From Datura wrightii (lineage: Eukaryota > Streptophyta > Magnoliopsida > Solanales > Solanaceae): DNA of 64,000 bases. Position 1 is the stretch's first letter, and every line of letters begins with the position of its first letter. This document shows, in pieces, positions 24,846 through 35,757 of this stretch. The position numbers and the translations under genes are program-made. The stretch is taken from assembly GCA_035772735.1 (NCBI GenBank), contig JASDFA010000010.1, positions 179,803,501 through 179,867,500 on the forward strand, written 5' to 3'. The notes beneath the pieces are model-generated. The model did not search any database. It saw nothing but the letters and a program-made list of their open reading frames with translations, and was not told where the DNA came from.

Positions 24846-25352
24846 TCAAGCACCAGGAGCTGCATCCTTCACTTTACTATGAAGGTAGCCACCGTATTCT
24901 CTAGCGTAATCCTTCACATGGCTAGCCGTATCAGCAATCCGGCTTCTCGCATAATCGACCCGGTCGGAACCGGGCGGGTGGAAACCCCTAAAGTACCTGT
25001 ACAGCCACGAGAGAGACGCCAGCGTGGCAACCCCAAATCCACAGACGGATAAGAATCCAGCAATGGCTATGAACAGAACGGTACCCACAGGGACCCAGAT
25101 CGGGCTCGAGATTAAGACCAAAGGGGTGAAGAAGATGAGACCCAGAATAATGGCCGTAAGGGTCAGCCCAGTGAGAAGGAGCAAGATCCCCCCGGAGATA
25201 ATTAGGGTTAAGAATCCGACAAGTTGGGTCGAATTAGGGACGTGTTCTTGCAATTTGCGGAGGAACGATGGGGTTGTCATGGTGCCGTGAAAGCCGGGGG
25301 ATCTGGTCGGTGGCCTTTGTGGGCGGCCGTAGCTGGGTTGTTGATCAGCCAT
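24846..25352 (-). CDS. oleosin, U type
   Basis: A single-exon protein of 168 aa. A Pro-rich N-terminus (1-40) is followed by a long uninterrupted hydrophobic hairpin at about residues 42-116. The proline knot sits at 77-88 as P-x5-SP-x3-P (PLVLISSPIWVP), the hallmark of oleosins. The amphipathic tail holds SLSWLYRYFRGFHPPGSDR and ends in DAAPGA. The C-terminal AAPGA motif characterises the universal (U) oleosin lineage, known from algae to angiosperms. Oleosins coat lipid droplets as a monolayer-embedded hairpin and keep them small and separate in seeds, pollen and other oil-storing cells. No 18-residue H-form insertion is seen. The ATG at 25352 is the first in frame and gives a normal length. 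Upstream motifs at about 25449 and 25480 support seed/ABA control. Confidence 0.95.
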   Translation of the reverse strand: MADQQPSYGRPQRPPTRSPGFHGTMTTPSFLRKLQEHVPNSTQLVGFLTLIISGGILLLLTGLTLTAIILGLIFFTPLVLISSPIWVPVGTVLFIAIAGFLSVCGFGVATLASLSWLYRYFRGFHPPGSDRVDYARSRIADTASHVKDYAREYGGYLHSKVKDAAPGA

Positions 25353-25448
25353 TTTGCATAGAGAGAAGTATTAATTGTGGAAGAAGATAATACAAAAAAA
25401 GTGAGTGAAATAGATGAGAGTTGAGAGAGAAAAGGATGGGGGGATGTG

Positions 25449-25456
25449 ACACGTGT
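25449..25456 (-). promoter_or_regulatory. G-box/ABRE of the oleosin promoter
   Basis: Palindromic ACACGTGT about 100 bp upstream of the oleosin ATG. ACGTG cores bind ABI5-type bZIP factors and are common in seed-oil gene promoters. Function here is inferred from motif and position. Confidence 0.5.
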
Positions 25457-25479
25457 GAGGAGGTGGAGAAGGTTCAGTA

Positions 25480-25485
25480 CATGCA
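25480..25485 (-). promoter_or_regulatory. RY-like element (CATGCA core)
   Basis: CATGCA lies about 130 bp upstream of the oleosin start, next to the ABRE. RY elements are bound by B3 factors such as ABI3, FUS3 and LEC2. The ABRE plus RY pair is the usual seed-maturation arrangement. Confidence 0.45.
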
Positions 25486-26524
25486 AGTGGACACGGTGGG
25501 GGGGAAGAATTGGACCTTTTCTCGTGTCAGATTTACATTTGGAATGTTGAACGGTTGATATTTTCCCAACCTTTTTTACCATATATATTTCCATCTTCTT
25601 GTTGTGTGCCTGTCAGATGTTATATTACAAAACCCATTTGGAGGACCTATTGGTTTTGCGAAAAAGAAATAAAATAATTTTATGAAGTTAAAAGGTGAAA
25701 TTTATCATCATTATATACAAAAACAAGTCAGTAACAGAACGATAAGTATCATAAAATTGGATGAAATCATCGTTGATTGGCCTTTTTTCTTCTATAGATG
25801 TTTCAAAATACAGTTTCATGCAACTATATAGTTCAGATCAGGGTTGGGTCGAGATTCAAGAATCAAAATTTGAAGATTTCGAGTGGAACATTAAATCTCA
25901 GGTTGGGTCGAGTCCTCAGGGGGTCTTGAATCAGCCAATTCGGGTGGGGCAAGGATAGGTCATGTTATGAGGTGGTAGGTTGAGGGGCTCGAGGTTGGAT
26001 GGATTTAAGTGGTGGGAAATGGGGTGATGAGATTAAAATAGAAAAAATAACACACCCCAAGTGTTGTTGGCATGAAATGGAAATCTGCTTCCTTGAACGG
26101 TGACTTGTACTCTTATGTCCTTTACCATATTGCTTCTCAGTACCTCTGTTTCGGTAACATTTTCATTCCTTGTCCTTTTCGGCTTTCTGTAGCTCTGTTG
26201 GACAACAGGATTAAAGTTCACCCTCTAATTTGCACGTTGAAACTAAAGCAGCTGCTGATTCTTAGCCTATCAGTTAACAAAAATTGATGACCACGGCCCT
26301 TGTTACCAGGACTTAAAAAGGAAAAAAAGTTATGTTGAGACACAGGCTTTATATTTCCTCAGAAAATAAATTCATTGTCTTGCGTTAGGCTCTTCTCTAT
26401 CCAAACCTGTACACTAAACAAATGATACATCAATATAATACATAGAACAAAAGATGGACCGCTTTTATCAGCCATTCTATGGGGCCTCAATTAGATCCCT
26501 TCAGTTTCATCAATCAAAAACCTA

Positions 26525-29500
26525 TCATGATTTCTGTTTCTTGTCGGAACCCGCAATAGAACTTTCAGCTGCTGTAGTAGTTGCTAGTTCCATTAACCTC
26601 TCATAATCAATTTCAGTTGATTTATACTTCAACTTAAATCCGCTTTGCATCCATGACTTTACACAATGCAAAGCTTGAGTGCTCTCGTAGGGTGTTGAGA
26701 ACCTCTGCTTATCTATCTCATCACCTTTGCTGCAGAAAAGGTCTTCAGGGGCCAAAGCAGTTGGCTGTGTAGCCAAAAAGTCCCGCGCCATCACAGATAA
26801 CCGTGGGTAGCGGGCACTGTTCACCTTCCACCATTCCAAGACATCCGTTGGTATTGGAGCGGGAGGCTCTGATAAATATTGGGTGAGCTCATCTGTGGCG
26901 GAGGACATGCTTGCCCTGCGTTTCTTACGAGCAATTTCCTCTGCAAAAGAAATGCTTCCTCCATCTTCTAGCTCTTGCGCAGCATAAGACCCCGTGATAG
27001 AGGGAAAATGGCTGGTGGAATAGTTTCTTATAAAATGGCTTCTGGCTTCCTCCAAGTGATTCTCAGAATTCAGACTTTCAGGAATGAGCTCGACCTTTAT
27101 TCTTGGATCAAGAACAGCAGTCATATATGTGAAGGCGTTGCAGATCTGATCATTGTAGCTTCGAGCTTTTGTAGCCATATCCTCAGCAGCACTTTTGAGC
27201 CAGTCAGGGCTGTGTCGAGAGTCTCTACAGGCTGCAATTGTTTCAGAAATATGATCCATGAAGAAAAGAATCAAACCAATTGTTAGTACTTTGTTTGTAC
27301 ATATGTCATTGATGGTTTTATAGAAAGGTTCTAAATATGCATGCATGATATTCACAGCATTCTTCTCCGCAGCATTGAGGAGCACACTGCTGCCTAGTTC
27401 ATCATACTTCCGGACAATAGTTTCCATCGATTTACCTGCCTGCATGGAAAGTTATAATTAAAGTCATCACTTATTCATATAAATTCTATTCCTGGATAAG
27501 GTTGGCATTTTGAGTGCAAATATTTTGAACTATTTACTTTTATAATTATCAAAGTTTTTCTTTTTAATATGGTAACCTTGCACCCGAACTCCCCCATTCA
27601 GAAGCTCAACAATGGCTGAAGGTGCAGGATCCTTGGCACTAATCAAAGTTCTATCTCTAAAAGACATACAAATCAACTTCCAATTTCAAGCTGGACATGT
27701 ATAAACTGACCGTTGCTAAGCAAAGATTAGAGGAAATTAACCAAGTATAATCACGAGATCAGAGAAGAGTATAAATTTCATTATCATAATATATTCTACA
27801 CAATAAAGGCAAATTAATGATACACTATAAAAATGTGATAGTTTAAGAGAATTTTCAGGGTGATCTTCGAACAGTATTGGTCCAGCATCACTGTAACCTT
27901 TTATAGGTTAGATATATGTGTTTACCGTGTTGTTAAATATTCTTAAGAGAAGCTAGTAGCTTGACATTTATAAGCATATTTAAACGGAAAGAAAAATACC
28001 TTTCGTGCAATGTCAAGCATCTGGTAATTGCCACTCCAACGAGGTGAGGCATCAAGAGGGAATTTCCAGTTGCTTTCTTGATAAGCATTGCAACATTGGA
28101 GAAAATCCTGAGAGATCTCAAAGGATGTGTTCAACTTTAGGACAAATTCCCTTATTTTAGAAATTATCGACTTGGTAGATCTTAGTCCATCATTTATGAC
28201 TGAGTTCAAAGTATGAGCAGCACATGGGAGATAGTAGAAAGGGCTCACTTTCTGATTGTCCATATCTTCTTTGAGTGTATGGCACGCGAGCAGTGCAATC
28301 GGACTATTATCATGTGTGCAACAGAGGACTCTGTTGTCAATATTATAAAACTTAAGGACCTTCAGCAGAGCATGAGAAATTTCAGCAGCCCCACAAGGAG
28401 AGGATATGTGACAAACATCAAGAAGCAACCTTTGGAAGGACCAATTTTCATCAATCCATTGACATGTGATGCTCATGTAAAGGAGTTGTTCGTAAGATGT
28501 CCATATATCAAGAGTTATAGAGATTTTGGAAGAAATTTGGTCTACTATCACCCTTACATCTTCCTGCATGCTTCTAAAAACTTCGCAAAGTACTGTTTGG
28601 AACTTGTCTCCGGGCCAAACTTTTAGCGTTGGATTGAGAAATTTGAATGAATTCAAAAGCCAATGCTCATCCAAAGTAGAAGGAGGAAGAGATGCGACAA
28701 TAAGCCACTTGACGAGCAACCAGTTCAAATGATCGAGCTCCAACTCAGGTACTTTGACGTGATGTTGAGGTTGAGGTTGAAGCTTCTTGTGAACAGTGAC
28801 AGATTGTGGTGCGGGACTTGCAACATTCACTGTTATGTCATATCCTGGATGACGATTGCTCAGATGTCTTCCCAAGTTGCCTTGTAAAAAAGAAGGAAGA
28901 ATATCAAGGTCTACGGATAGTGCATGATATCGCATGATTGCATCATAGCTATTTCACCAATATTTGAGTTATCATTTCCATAATTCTGATTTCTATAGAC
29001 TGGATGTGATGTAATTATAACTTTAGCACACTTGATTATCAATTCATTATGTATGACCCCAATTCTTTTCTCATCACATGAAAATTAAGCATTTTGCTCA
29101 ATTAAGCATTTGTAATAAAAGGTTTAGACATGAAAAATTACCGGTAGCTGTTGCAATTGAATAACTTTGTCCACAAAATTTACACTTCCTAGTTTTCCCA
29201 TCTGGTGCTGTCTCAAAGTATTTGAGATACATTGATGTCAGGGCCTTTTTCCTTGGTTTTGCTGTAGTAGCTTTCTCTGAAGCTCCGGGCCCGGTATCTA
29301 TAGGTTCTACATTTGGAAGGATTGTAGTTGTAGCTTCCACAACAGCAAGGGATTTGGGCTCCATTTCTGTTCCAGGGAGACCCTTAGAGAAAGAGGATCA
29401 AAGAAGATGCATACACAATCAGAAAAAGGAACAAGTGGAGTGAAAAGAAATACCTTTTAAGGTCTTATAACCAGTGTTAACATTCCAATCCATCACATTC

Positions 29501-29628
29501 CCAGCTCCAGTTTTCCCACTCACTGTTCCTGCCTATTTCATACTACTTGATTAATTAGTAAAATTGAAACTTTTTTATAAAAAGATTTAGAGTAGTTATG
29601 ACAAAAAAAAAAATACCTGGAAATTCAT
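26525..29628 (-). CDS. BED zinc-finger, hAT-transposase-derived protein (RICESLEEPER/DAYSLEEPER-like)
   Basis: Five coding exons on the minus strand: 29628-29617, 29532-29454, 29366-29142, 28880-28000 and 27439-26525. All introns are GT-AG, the phases agree, and the total is 2112 nt (703 aa). The protein starts MNFQ. The BED finger spans exons 3-4, with KCKFCGQSYSIATATG then NLGRHLSNRHPGYD (C-x2-C and H-x4-H). The hAT RNase H-like core follows: ITLDIWTSYEQLLYMS with the first Asp, CTHDNS with the second, then ASPRWSGNYQML. Near the end is the hAT C-terminal dimerisation region (DVLEWWKVNSARYPRLSVMA). No stop or frameshift is present, and no terminal inverted repeats or target duplication were seen, so this looks like a domesticated host gene. 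Such proteins are nuclear DNA-binding regulators; DAYSLEEPER is essential for Arabidopsis development. The exon layout matches what I recall of the family. The upstream exon end is open in frame with the ATG, so a slightly longer N-terminus is possible. Confidence 0.88.
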
Positions 29629-29763
29629 GAGAGACACGGTAGAGATTCCTGTTGGTGCCAAAGTTTCACATACCTGCAAATGAATTTGAAAAAAAAAAGG
29701 GTTACATGCATTTAGGGTTTAAGAAGAAGAGGGATGAGGAAGAAAATCAGAAGCTAAACTTAC

Positions 29764-30060
29764 AAATTAGAGTTGAAAATTGGAAATTCCACTTCTCAGG
29801 TCAGTGTTGAATCCCATTTCAGGCGGGTTTTTAGTGAGAGAAACAGAAAGAGAGTGAGAAAAAAGGGGGGAAGAAAGGGGAAGGAGGAGTTGCAGAGAAA
29901 GAAATGGAGGGAAAAGAAAGAGGAGTTGGGCTGAGTTTGAACTTTGGGGAAGCTGAGAAGAGAGAGAAGATCGGAGCCAGATAGATTAGTGTTGGAAGCC
30001 GATCTCAGATCCGACTGATACAGAATTCATGAGGAGACGAAGCTTCAGCCTTTAGTTGGT
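29764..30060 (-). promoter_or_regulatory. 5' UTR exon and leader of the BED/hAT gene with a short uORF
   Basis: Purine-rich leader on the minus strand ending in a strong donor, TTT|GTAAGT, at 29763. The matching acceptor is TTTGCAG near 29674. A leader ATG at about 29814 opens a 16-codon uORF (MGFNTDLRSGISNFQL) that stops just before the splice site. The uORF may dampen translation, which is inference. The transcript start is not fixed. Confidence 0.4.
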
Positions 30061-31717
30061 AGAGCCGTCACGCCAAACCCTTTTCTCTTCTACTTTTCCA
30101 TATAATATTCATCTTTCTTTTTTTTCCTTTTCTAACTTTTCAACCCGGCAATTGGTATTTCATCAATTAATTTAAATTCCAGATATATAATACTCATAAA
30201 ATAAAAATTAGCATCTTTTTATTTTAAAATCTCTAAACGTATTATATTTAACCCTCCACAGTATTTTGTGGTGAAAAAAATAACTTTGTCCATCGAATTA
30301 TAGATGAAAAAAAAATTTATCTTATATGTTTATTGAAATATAAAATTATAATTTTATGATTCTCAATCTCCTTTTACTTACAATGTGACAATACCTTTAA
30401 ATATTTAATAAATCTTATTATTCTAGCTTTTTAAATAACAATTATGAATTTTATTAATTTTTTAATTAAAAAAAATAATGCTATGACTAGCTTGTAGAAG
30501 GTATCTCCAAGTATAGAACAACCTTGTCCATCAAATATATTACCTCTTAGTATTAGGAATGTGATAATCAGCAAACTTCATATCCCTTTGGAGAAGCTTC
30601 CTGCTAAAAAATAACGAGGCTTACAATGAATAAGCTGTTAGTAAACGACTTTATTCAGAATATACAAGTTAGTTTGATAATATATCATTATTAAAAATTA
30701 TTACGTCTGAAAATATACGATATAATATATTTATTATGATTTTATAAATAGAGTTTTTTTATTTTTTATTTTTGTGAGTCAGAGACACTATTTTCAATAA
30801 ACTATATTGAAGCAAGGTTGGAAAAAATATAATAATAAGATAAACAAAATAAAAGACAAATAAAATAATAAATAATAATACATATTGAAGAATAAAAAAT
30901 TATGCAACTACAAAATGCTATTATTAATAAGGAGAAGGAGAGATTAGGTTAGCTCTCTGCTCTCCTGTATAAAATGCGATAACACTCGATTACCCACTAA
31001 TTATTGATCATAATCCTCGACCCCAAATGAATAGGTGCTATATAAAATGTAAATCTATCTGCTCACAATTTCTAAAAAATGGTTTGATTCGAACTAATCG
31101 GAATTAAAAGATTCTAATTTCTAGCCATTACTAATTCAATAATTACTGATTTTGTGTGAATTTTTCCAACTTATATTTTGAGCAGAACAGCCCAAAAAAA
31201 AAGAAAAAAGATAAAGTGGAGACAGCTCGAGCCACAGAGGTGGAGACTTTTATTACTGAGTTAGTTGCATCAACTCGGACTCAGTTCTCTAGCCGCCAAT
31301 TTTTCATTTATTTTAGTTTTATTACTCTTGTTTCTAAATTTTGTATTTTCTCCAAACTCTTTTATTATAAAAAAGGACATTGACTAAATTTAGATGCAAC
31401 AAACTTTTTTTTTGAAAAAAAAAAAGAAAAGAAATTAGCAGAGTCATTTGGAATCATAGAATTTATTTGAGGGTGAAAATAAGACGACCATATATCAATT
31501 TATGTCTTAATCTAGTCCTAGTATTTTAATTATTTTCACTCATACATAGTCCACATTATAAAATTTCACATCCAATCAATAGTTACTACTTACATAAGTG
31601 ATATTCATAAAATATTAACTATTTTTGTTCGCACGGGCAGCCAGCTAGCTTTCGATAATGGATGATAAGTTCTTGAAAATATTTTCTCTCAATAAGTTGT
31701 TTTGAAATGAGAAAATT
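30061..31717. other. gene-free AT-rich DNA
   Basis: Intergenic sequence between the BED/hAT gene and the Copia remnant. I see no gene; the short open frames are without domains. Confidence 0.5.
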
Positions 31718-31836
31718 ATTATAAATGTATTTGTATTATAGTGAATATCTATAAAAATAGAGGTTCTCCTTCATTGTATTTCACCCTATCATGAGAAATA
31801 AGAACGTCTCTCTTCTCTCTTTATTATTTCATAACA
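31718..31836 (+). repeat. 5' LTR of the Copia remnant (shortened)
   Basis: 119 bp against 233 bp in the 3' LTR. The missing block lies between two CTATAAA words of the 3' LTR. Pairing of those words would account for the deletion. The first bases read TATTATAAATG instead of TGTTATAAATG. Confidence 0.85.
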
Positions 31837-33336
31837 CGTTATCAGCACGAGTCTCTGCATTGAGCACACGGGAATAATATTCCTTTGGTGATATTGTTGC
31901 TCTACGACTCTACCGTCACAAAATTTGAACGCCAAGGTATTAATTTTTTCTCTTTCTTTTAATATGGCTAATCTTATGAAACGTGATTTCGTTGCCATTC
32001 AAAGTTCGGGCAAGAACTACCTTTCATGGTAGTTGAACGTTGAAATTCATATGGATGCAATCGGTCTTGAGGATTAAGGATCCACTTGTTTTGTGGAATA
32101 GCTTAAAAGAAAGGTATGACCAACTGATATCCACCTAAAGGCACGATATGATTGGATCCATCAAGACTATAAGTTTGTTCATGAGTATAGCTCATCAACG
32201 TTCAAAATTGTTTCTAAGTGGAAACATGTGGAGAAACTATTAGTGATGTTGATATGATTGACTATGTGGTAATACACAAAATTAATTAAGAGCTCCGGAG
32301 AGCTAATGTATTACTACCCGAAGGAATAAAGTAAGTCTCAAAAGGAAATAAGTTTCAAAGATATTGAAAAAAGAAATTGAGACTATAAATTATGGGAAGA
32401 TCTAATATCTTCATATTACTACAATTGAAGTGGGTTATATATTTATGTAAAAGTTTACCCGACGTTTTTTTTATTTGTAGTACATAAATATGGGTATGAT
32501 GATGAAATCACATACGAAAGTAAACTAGAAGTTTACTGAAATAAGTTGGCATAACTGGTTGGCCATCCTGGTTCAAATGTGATGCAAAAATAATTGAGAA
32601 TTCACGTGGCTATATGTTGAAGAAATAACCAATCTTGTTGGTTATGCTGATGCGGGGTATCTATCTGGCTCACACAAGGCTCAATCTCAAACTGGCTACA
32701 TATTCATTTGTGGAGGAACTGTCATATCTTTGAGATCTACAAAGCAGTCTCTCATAGCTACTTCATCAAATCATGCTGAGATAATAGCTATTCATGAAAC
32801 AAGCTAAGAATGTGTGTGGTTGAGGTCCATGATACATCTCATTGGAGAAAAATGTGGTTTGAAATGTGACAAGGTACCCATAATTTTATATGAAGATAAT
32901 GCAGTATGCATAGCACAACTAAAGGGAGGATTCATAAAAGGAGATAGAACGAAGCCTCGCCAAAGTTTTTCTACACACATGAGCTCCAAAAGGATTGTGA
33001 TATCAACGTGTAACAGATTCGTTCAAGTGACAATGTGGCTGATTTATTAACCAAGTCTCTACCAACTGCAACTTTCAAAAAGATGGTGCACAAGATCGGG
33101 ATGCTAAGATTTAAGGATGTTCTAATTAAGGGGAGTTAATACGCGTTGTACTCTTTTTCCCTTATGAGGTTTTGTCCCACCGGGTTTTCCTTGTAAGGTT
33201 TTTAATGAGGCAGCCAAAATGCGTATTATTAGATATGTGTACTCTTTTTCCTTCACTAGATTTTTTTTCACTGAGTTTTTTCCTAGTAATGTTTTAACGA
33301 GGCACATTATCTATCAAATAGATATTTAAGAGGGAG

Positions 33337-33569
33337 TGTTATAAATGTATTTGTATTATAGTGAATGTCTATAAAAGTATTTGTATTGTAGTGGATACAT
33401 GTGTTTATATTATAGTGAAAGTCTATCTTTTGGAGAAAAGTTAGGAGGATTGACCCTATAAATAGAGGTTCTCCTTCATTGTATTTCACCCCGTAATGAG
33501 AAATAAGAACTTCTCTTCTTTTCTCTTTTCTCTATAATATTCTTGTTCTTTCTTTATTATTTTATAACA
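33337..33569 (+). repeat. 3' LTR of the Copia remnant
   Basis: 233 bp starting TGTTATAAATG and ending TTTATAACA, so TG...CA ends are kept. It contains a CCTATAAATAG TATA-like box near 33456. Confidence 0.85.
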
Positions 33570-33589
33570 AAAATAACTTTCTTAATAGA

Positions 33590-33858
33590 AATGAATTTTT
33601 TTTAGCATTTCGTATTAATTGGATCTTTTTCACACTTCATTATATTTCTTCTTTACTTTTACCTTCATAGCCCCATCGCCACAACTCCACATCGCACACT
33701 CCCACCATCCAACCTCTACTTCTTGAAGTATTTGTCTAAATTATATATAAATAATTTTAAAATTATATTTTTTACATATCTATTAAATATTAAAAAATAA
33801 GTTAAAAATTCACTTATTTTCGTAAAGAATATTTTTCTTTCAACCAAACACACCCATA
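33590..33858. mobile_element. probable TGTGTTTGGT-type MITE fragment
   Basis: The right end reads CAACCAAACACACCC, the inverse of the end seen near 10374. It is preceded by ACTTATTTTCGTAAAGAATATTTT and a C-rich stretch (CCCCATCGCCACAACTCCAC) that mirrors the G-rich stretch of the 10.4-kb copy. The left end is not clear. Confidence 0.35.
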
Positions 33859-34019
33859 GTGTTTGTTTTCAATTATCACAAACCTCTGGAGCAAGAAAAA
33901 ATTATAGATATTATTAAACTATAAATCTGATAAAAAAGTTATTTGTTTTATAAAAAAAATTGTGATATTTGAAAACAAACATTTTTTTCCAAGGATTTTT
34001 TGTATAAAATAATTTGTTA

Positions 34020-34357
34020 CTTCGTCCGTTTGAAAAGAAGTGATGGTTTAGTCTTTGATTTTATTTTAAAATAAGTGTTATTTTACATAATTATTTTTTC
34101 AATTTTATACCTTATTTAAATAGAGATAGTTTTACATAATTAAGAAAATATTAAATAGTTGCCTCTTTTTTAAAATATTTTTTAGGGGCAAGTAGATAAA
34201 ATATAATTTTTTTTTCTATCATATCAGATATAGGTACTCAGTTTACCTCCCAGTTTCGGAGATCGATTCAGAAGGGACGTGGTACTCAGGTCAAGCTTAG
34301 TATTTCTTAAAGGGCGTGCTCAAACTAAAAGTACCACTCATTCTAAAATGGAGGGAG
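34020..34357. mobile_element. Stowaway MITE carrying foreign sequence
   Basis: About 338 bp between TA duplications (34018-34019 and 34358-34359). The left end is CTTCGTCCGTTTGAAAAGAA and the right end ATTCTAAAATGGAGGGAG. The inner arms (TAAAATAAGTGTTATTTTACA, TTACATAATTAAGAAAATATTA) are usual for the family. It is longer than the other copies because of a stretch at about 34221-34310 that is not MITE-like. Confidence 0.75.
34221..34307 (+). pseudogene. Ty3/gypsy integrase fragment inside the MITE
   Basis: An open 29-codon stretch followed by TAA. It reads ISDIGTQFTSQFRRSIQKG and then RGTQVKLS, matching the well-known integrase core region SDRGTQFTS-F-W-S-Q--LGT-VKLS of plant Ty3/gypsy elements. 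The second catalytic Asp is kept (ISD) and the following Arg is Ile. Composition differs from the AT-rich MITE arms. It is far too short to be functional. Confidence 0.75.
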
Positions 34358-34398
34358 TACTTGCTTTGGGGTTTGTACCTTGTTGATACAAGTACTAA

Positions 34399-35133
34399 GG
34401 GGTCGTTTGGTTATGAGTTAGAGTTTATGTAGGTATTAGGAATACATGAATTAGTTATGAGGGAATTTATATATTATTTTATACAGGGATTAGTTATGCA
34501 GGGATAGTTATTCATGTATTAGTTACGTAGATATTAGTTATGCAAGTATTAGTTATTTAGTTATTATTTATGTAGGATTTATAGTTATTGAAATTAAAAT
34601 ACATGAAATATTAATTATTAAATATTTAATTTATTATAAATTAATATATATTATTTATAAATGAATAAGTAAAAAATAGTATAAATTTTTTTCCTTTTTT
34701 CACAAAATAATATAACTTTTTTTTAATTTTAATAAAAGAGGGCTTACAACCCTTTAAAAAATATTTAGTCAATAGTTTTTTTAGTTTAAAAATTGTGTAC
34801 TCACATATCGAATTAAAAAAGATTTTAAAAGTAAATTGATAGGGGTAGGTGTGTAATTTTATTATTTTAATCCATGTATAACTAATACCCATATAACTTA
34901 TTCCACCTTCTACCCCGCAAAAAATTATACATAGATTTTCTCATAAGTTATGTAAGTTTTAGTTGTGTAGAATTACTAAAACACAACCAAATACTGCATA
35001 CATGAATAACTTTTATACAACATTTGAAATCTACCAACCAAACATGAAATAAAAATAAATACATGAATAACTTTTATTCTGTTTAAAAATCAAACATGAT
35101 ATTAAATTAATACATGAATAACCAAACAGCCCC
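34399..35133. mobile_element. PIF/Harbinger (Tourist-like) MITE, 735 bp
   Basis: A perfect 3-bp target duplication TAA (34396-34398 and 35134-35136) flanks inverted ends GGGGTCGTTTGGTTATG and CATAACCAAACAGCCCC-like (right end ATAACCAAACAGCCCC). Subterminal GTATTAGTTATG repeats and their inverses occupy both arms. A TAA duplication with G-rich ends fits Tourist-like elements. No transposase frame is present. Confidence 0.8.
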
Positions 35134-35757
35134 TAAGAATATATAATATGTTATCAAACTTAAACCAATAAAAAAGCACAATAACTAGTTCATAATTTTA
35201 ATATAAATTATCCATAATTTTCAGCTGGGTAACTTTCCGACTAATTGTACTAGATTGAAAACACTTTGATTGTATTATTCAATGGTTCATAAATTTTATC
35301 AAATTTTGTTACTATTTTTATCCTACTTATCTTGTTAATTAATTGTTCACAAATTCTGTTAAACTGACATATCAAAAAAAAAGAAAAAAAAACGCATATA
35401 CTCTCAAGATATATCAAAAATATCTGTTTTACAAATATCTTTTGCCAATCTGATAAAATTTTATGAGAAATTAATTAATCAGATTCAAATGCGGGTACAA
35501 ATTCTTTAACTTTAAATACCTGGTCAAGTACACCCGATAAATTTACTGAACACCCAAATCATCCATGATTATGAATCTTCATTTTCCAAATTGCCAACAA
35601 CTTTGTGAATTTTTGTAAACATTTTTTTTTCTATGCTGTGTGAGTCAAACTAACAAATTCAAAAGCCACTTAATTTTGTCATAAAATGAAATAGTTTAAT
35701 AATAGAAAAATATACATAATTCTCTCATTGAAAAGAGAAGTATGTATTTGTTGATTT

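Larger units (their letters stand above)
31718..33569 (+). mobile_element. truncated Ty1/Copia LTR retrotransposon
   Basis: The element is bounded by a 5-bp target duplication, AAAAT (31713-31717 and 33570-33574). The 5' LTR is 31718-31836 and the 3' LTR 33337-33569, sharing TATAAATGTATTTGTATTAT at the start and ATAACA at the end. A primer-site-like CGTTATCAGCACGAG follows the 5' LTR at 31837. A gag-like frame begins at 31964 (MANLMKRDFVAIQSSGKNYL) and stops after 22 codons at TAG. The C-terminal RNase H domain is visible at about 32637-33110 (YADAGYLSGS, STKQSLIATS, ILYEDNAVC), with stops and a frame change. A purine-rich tract (AAGAGGGAG) precedes the 3' LTR. Protease, integrase and most of reverse transcriptase are missing, so it is a dead, internally deleted copy. 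Confidence 0.9.

Noticed and set aside
28213..28887. Plus-strand frames across exon 4 of the BED/hAT gene
   Set aside because: They are antisense to a recognisable hAT exon and carry no domain of their own.
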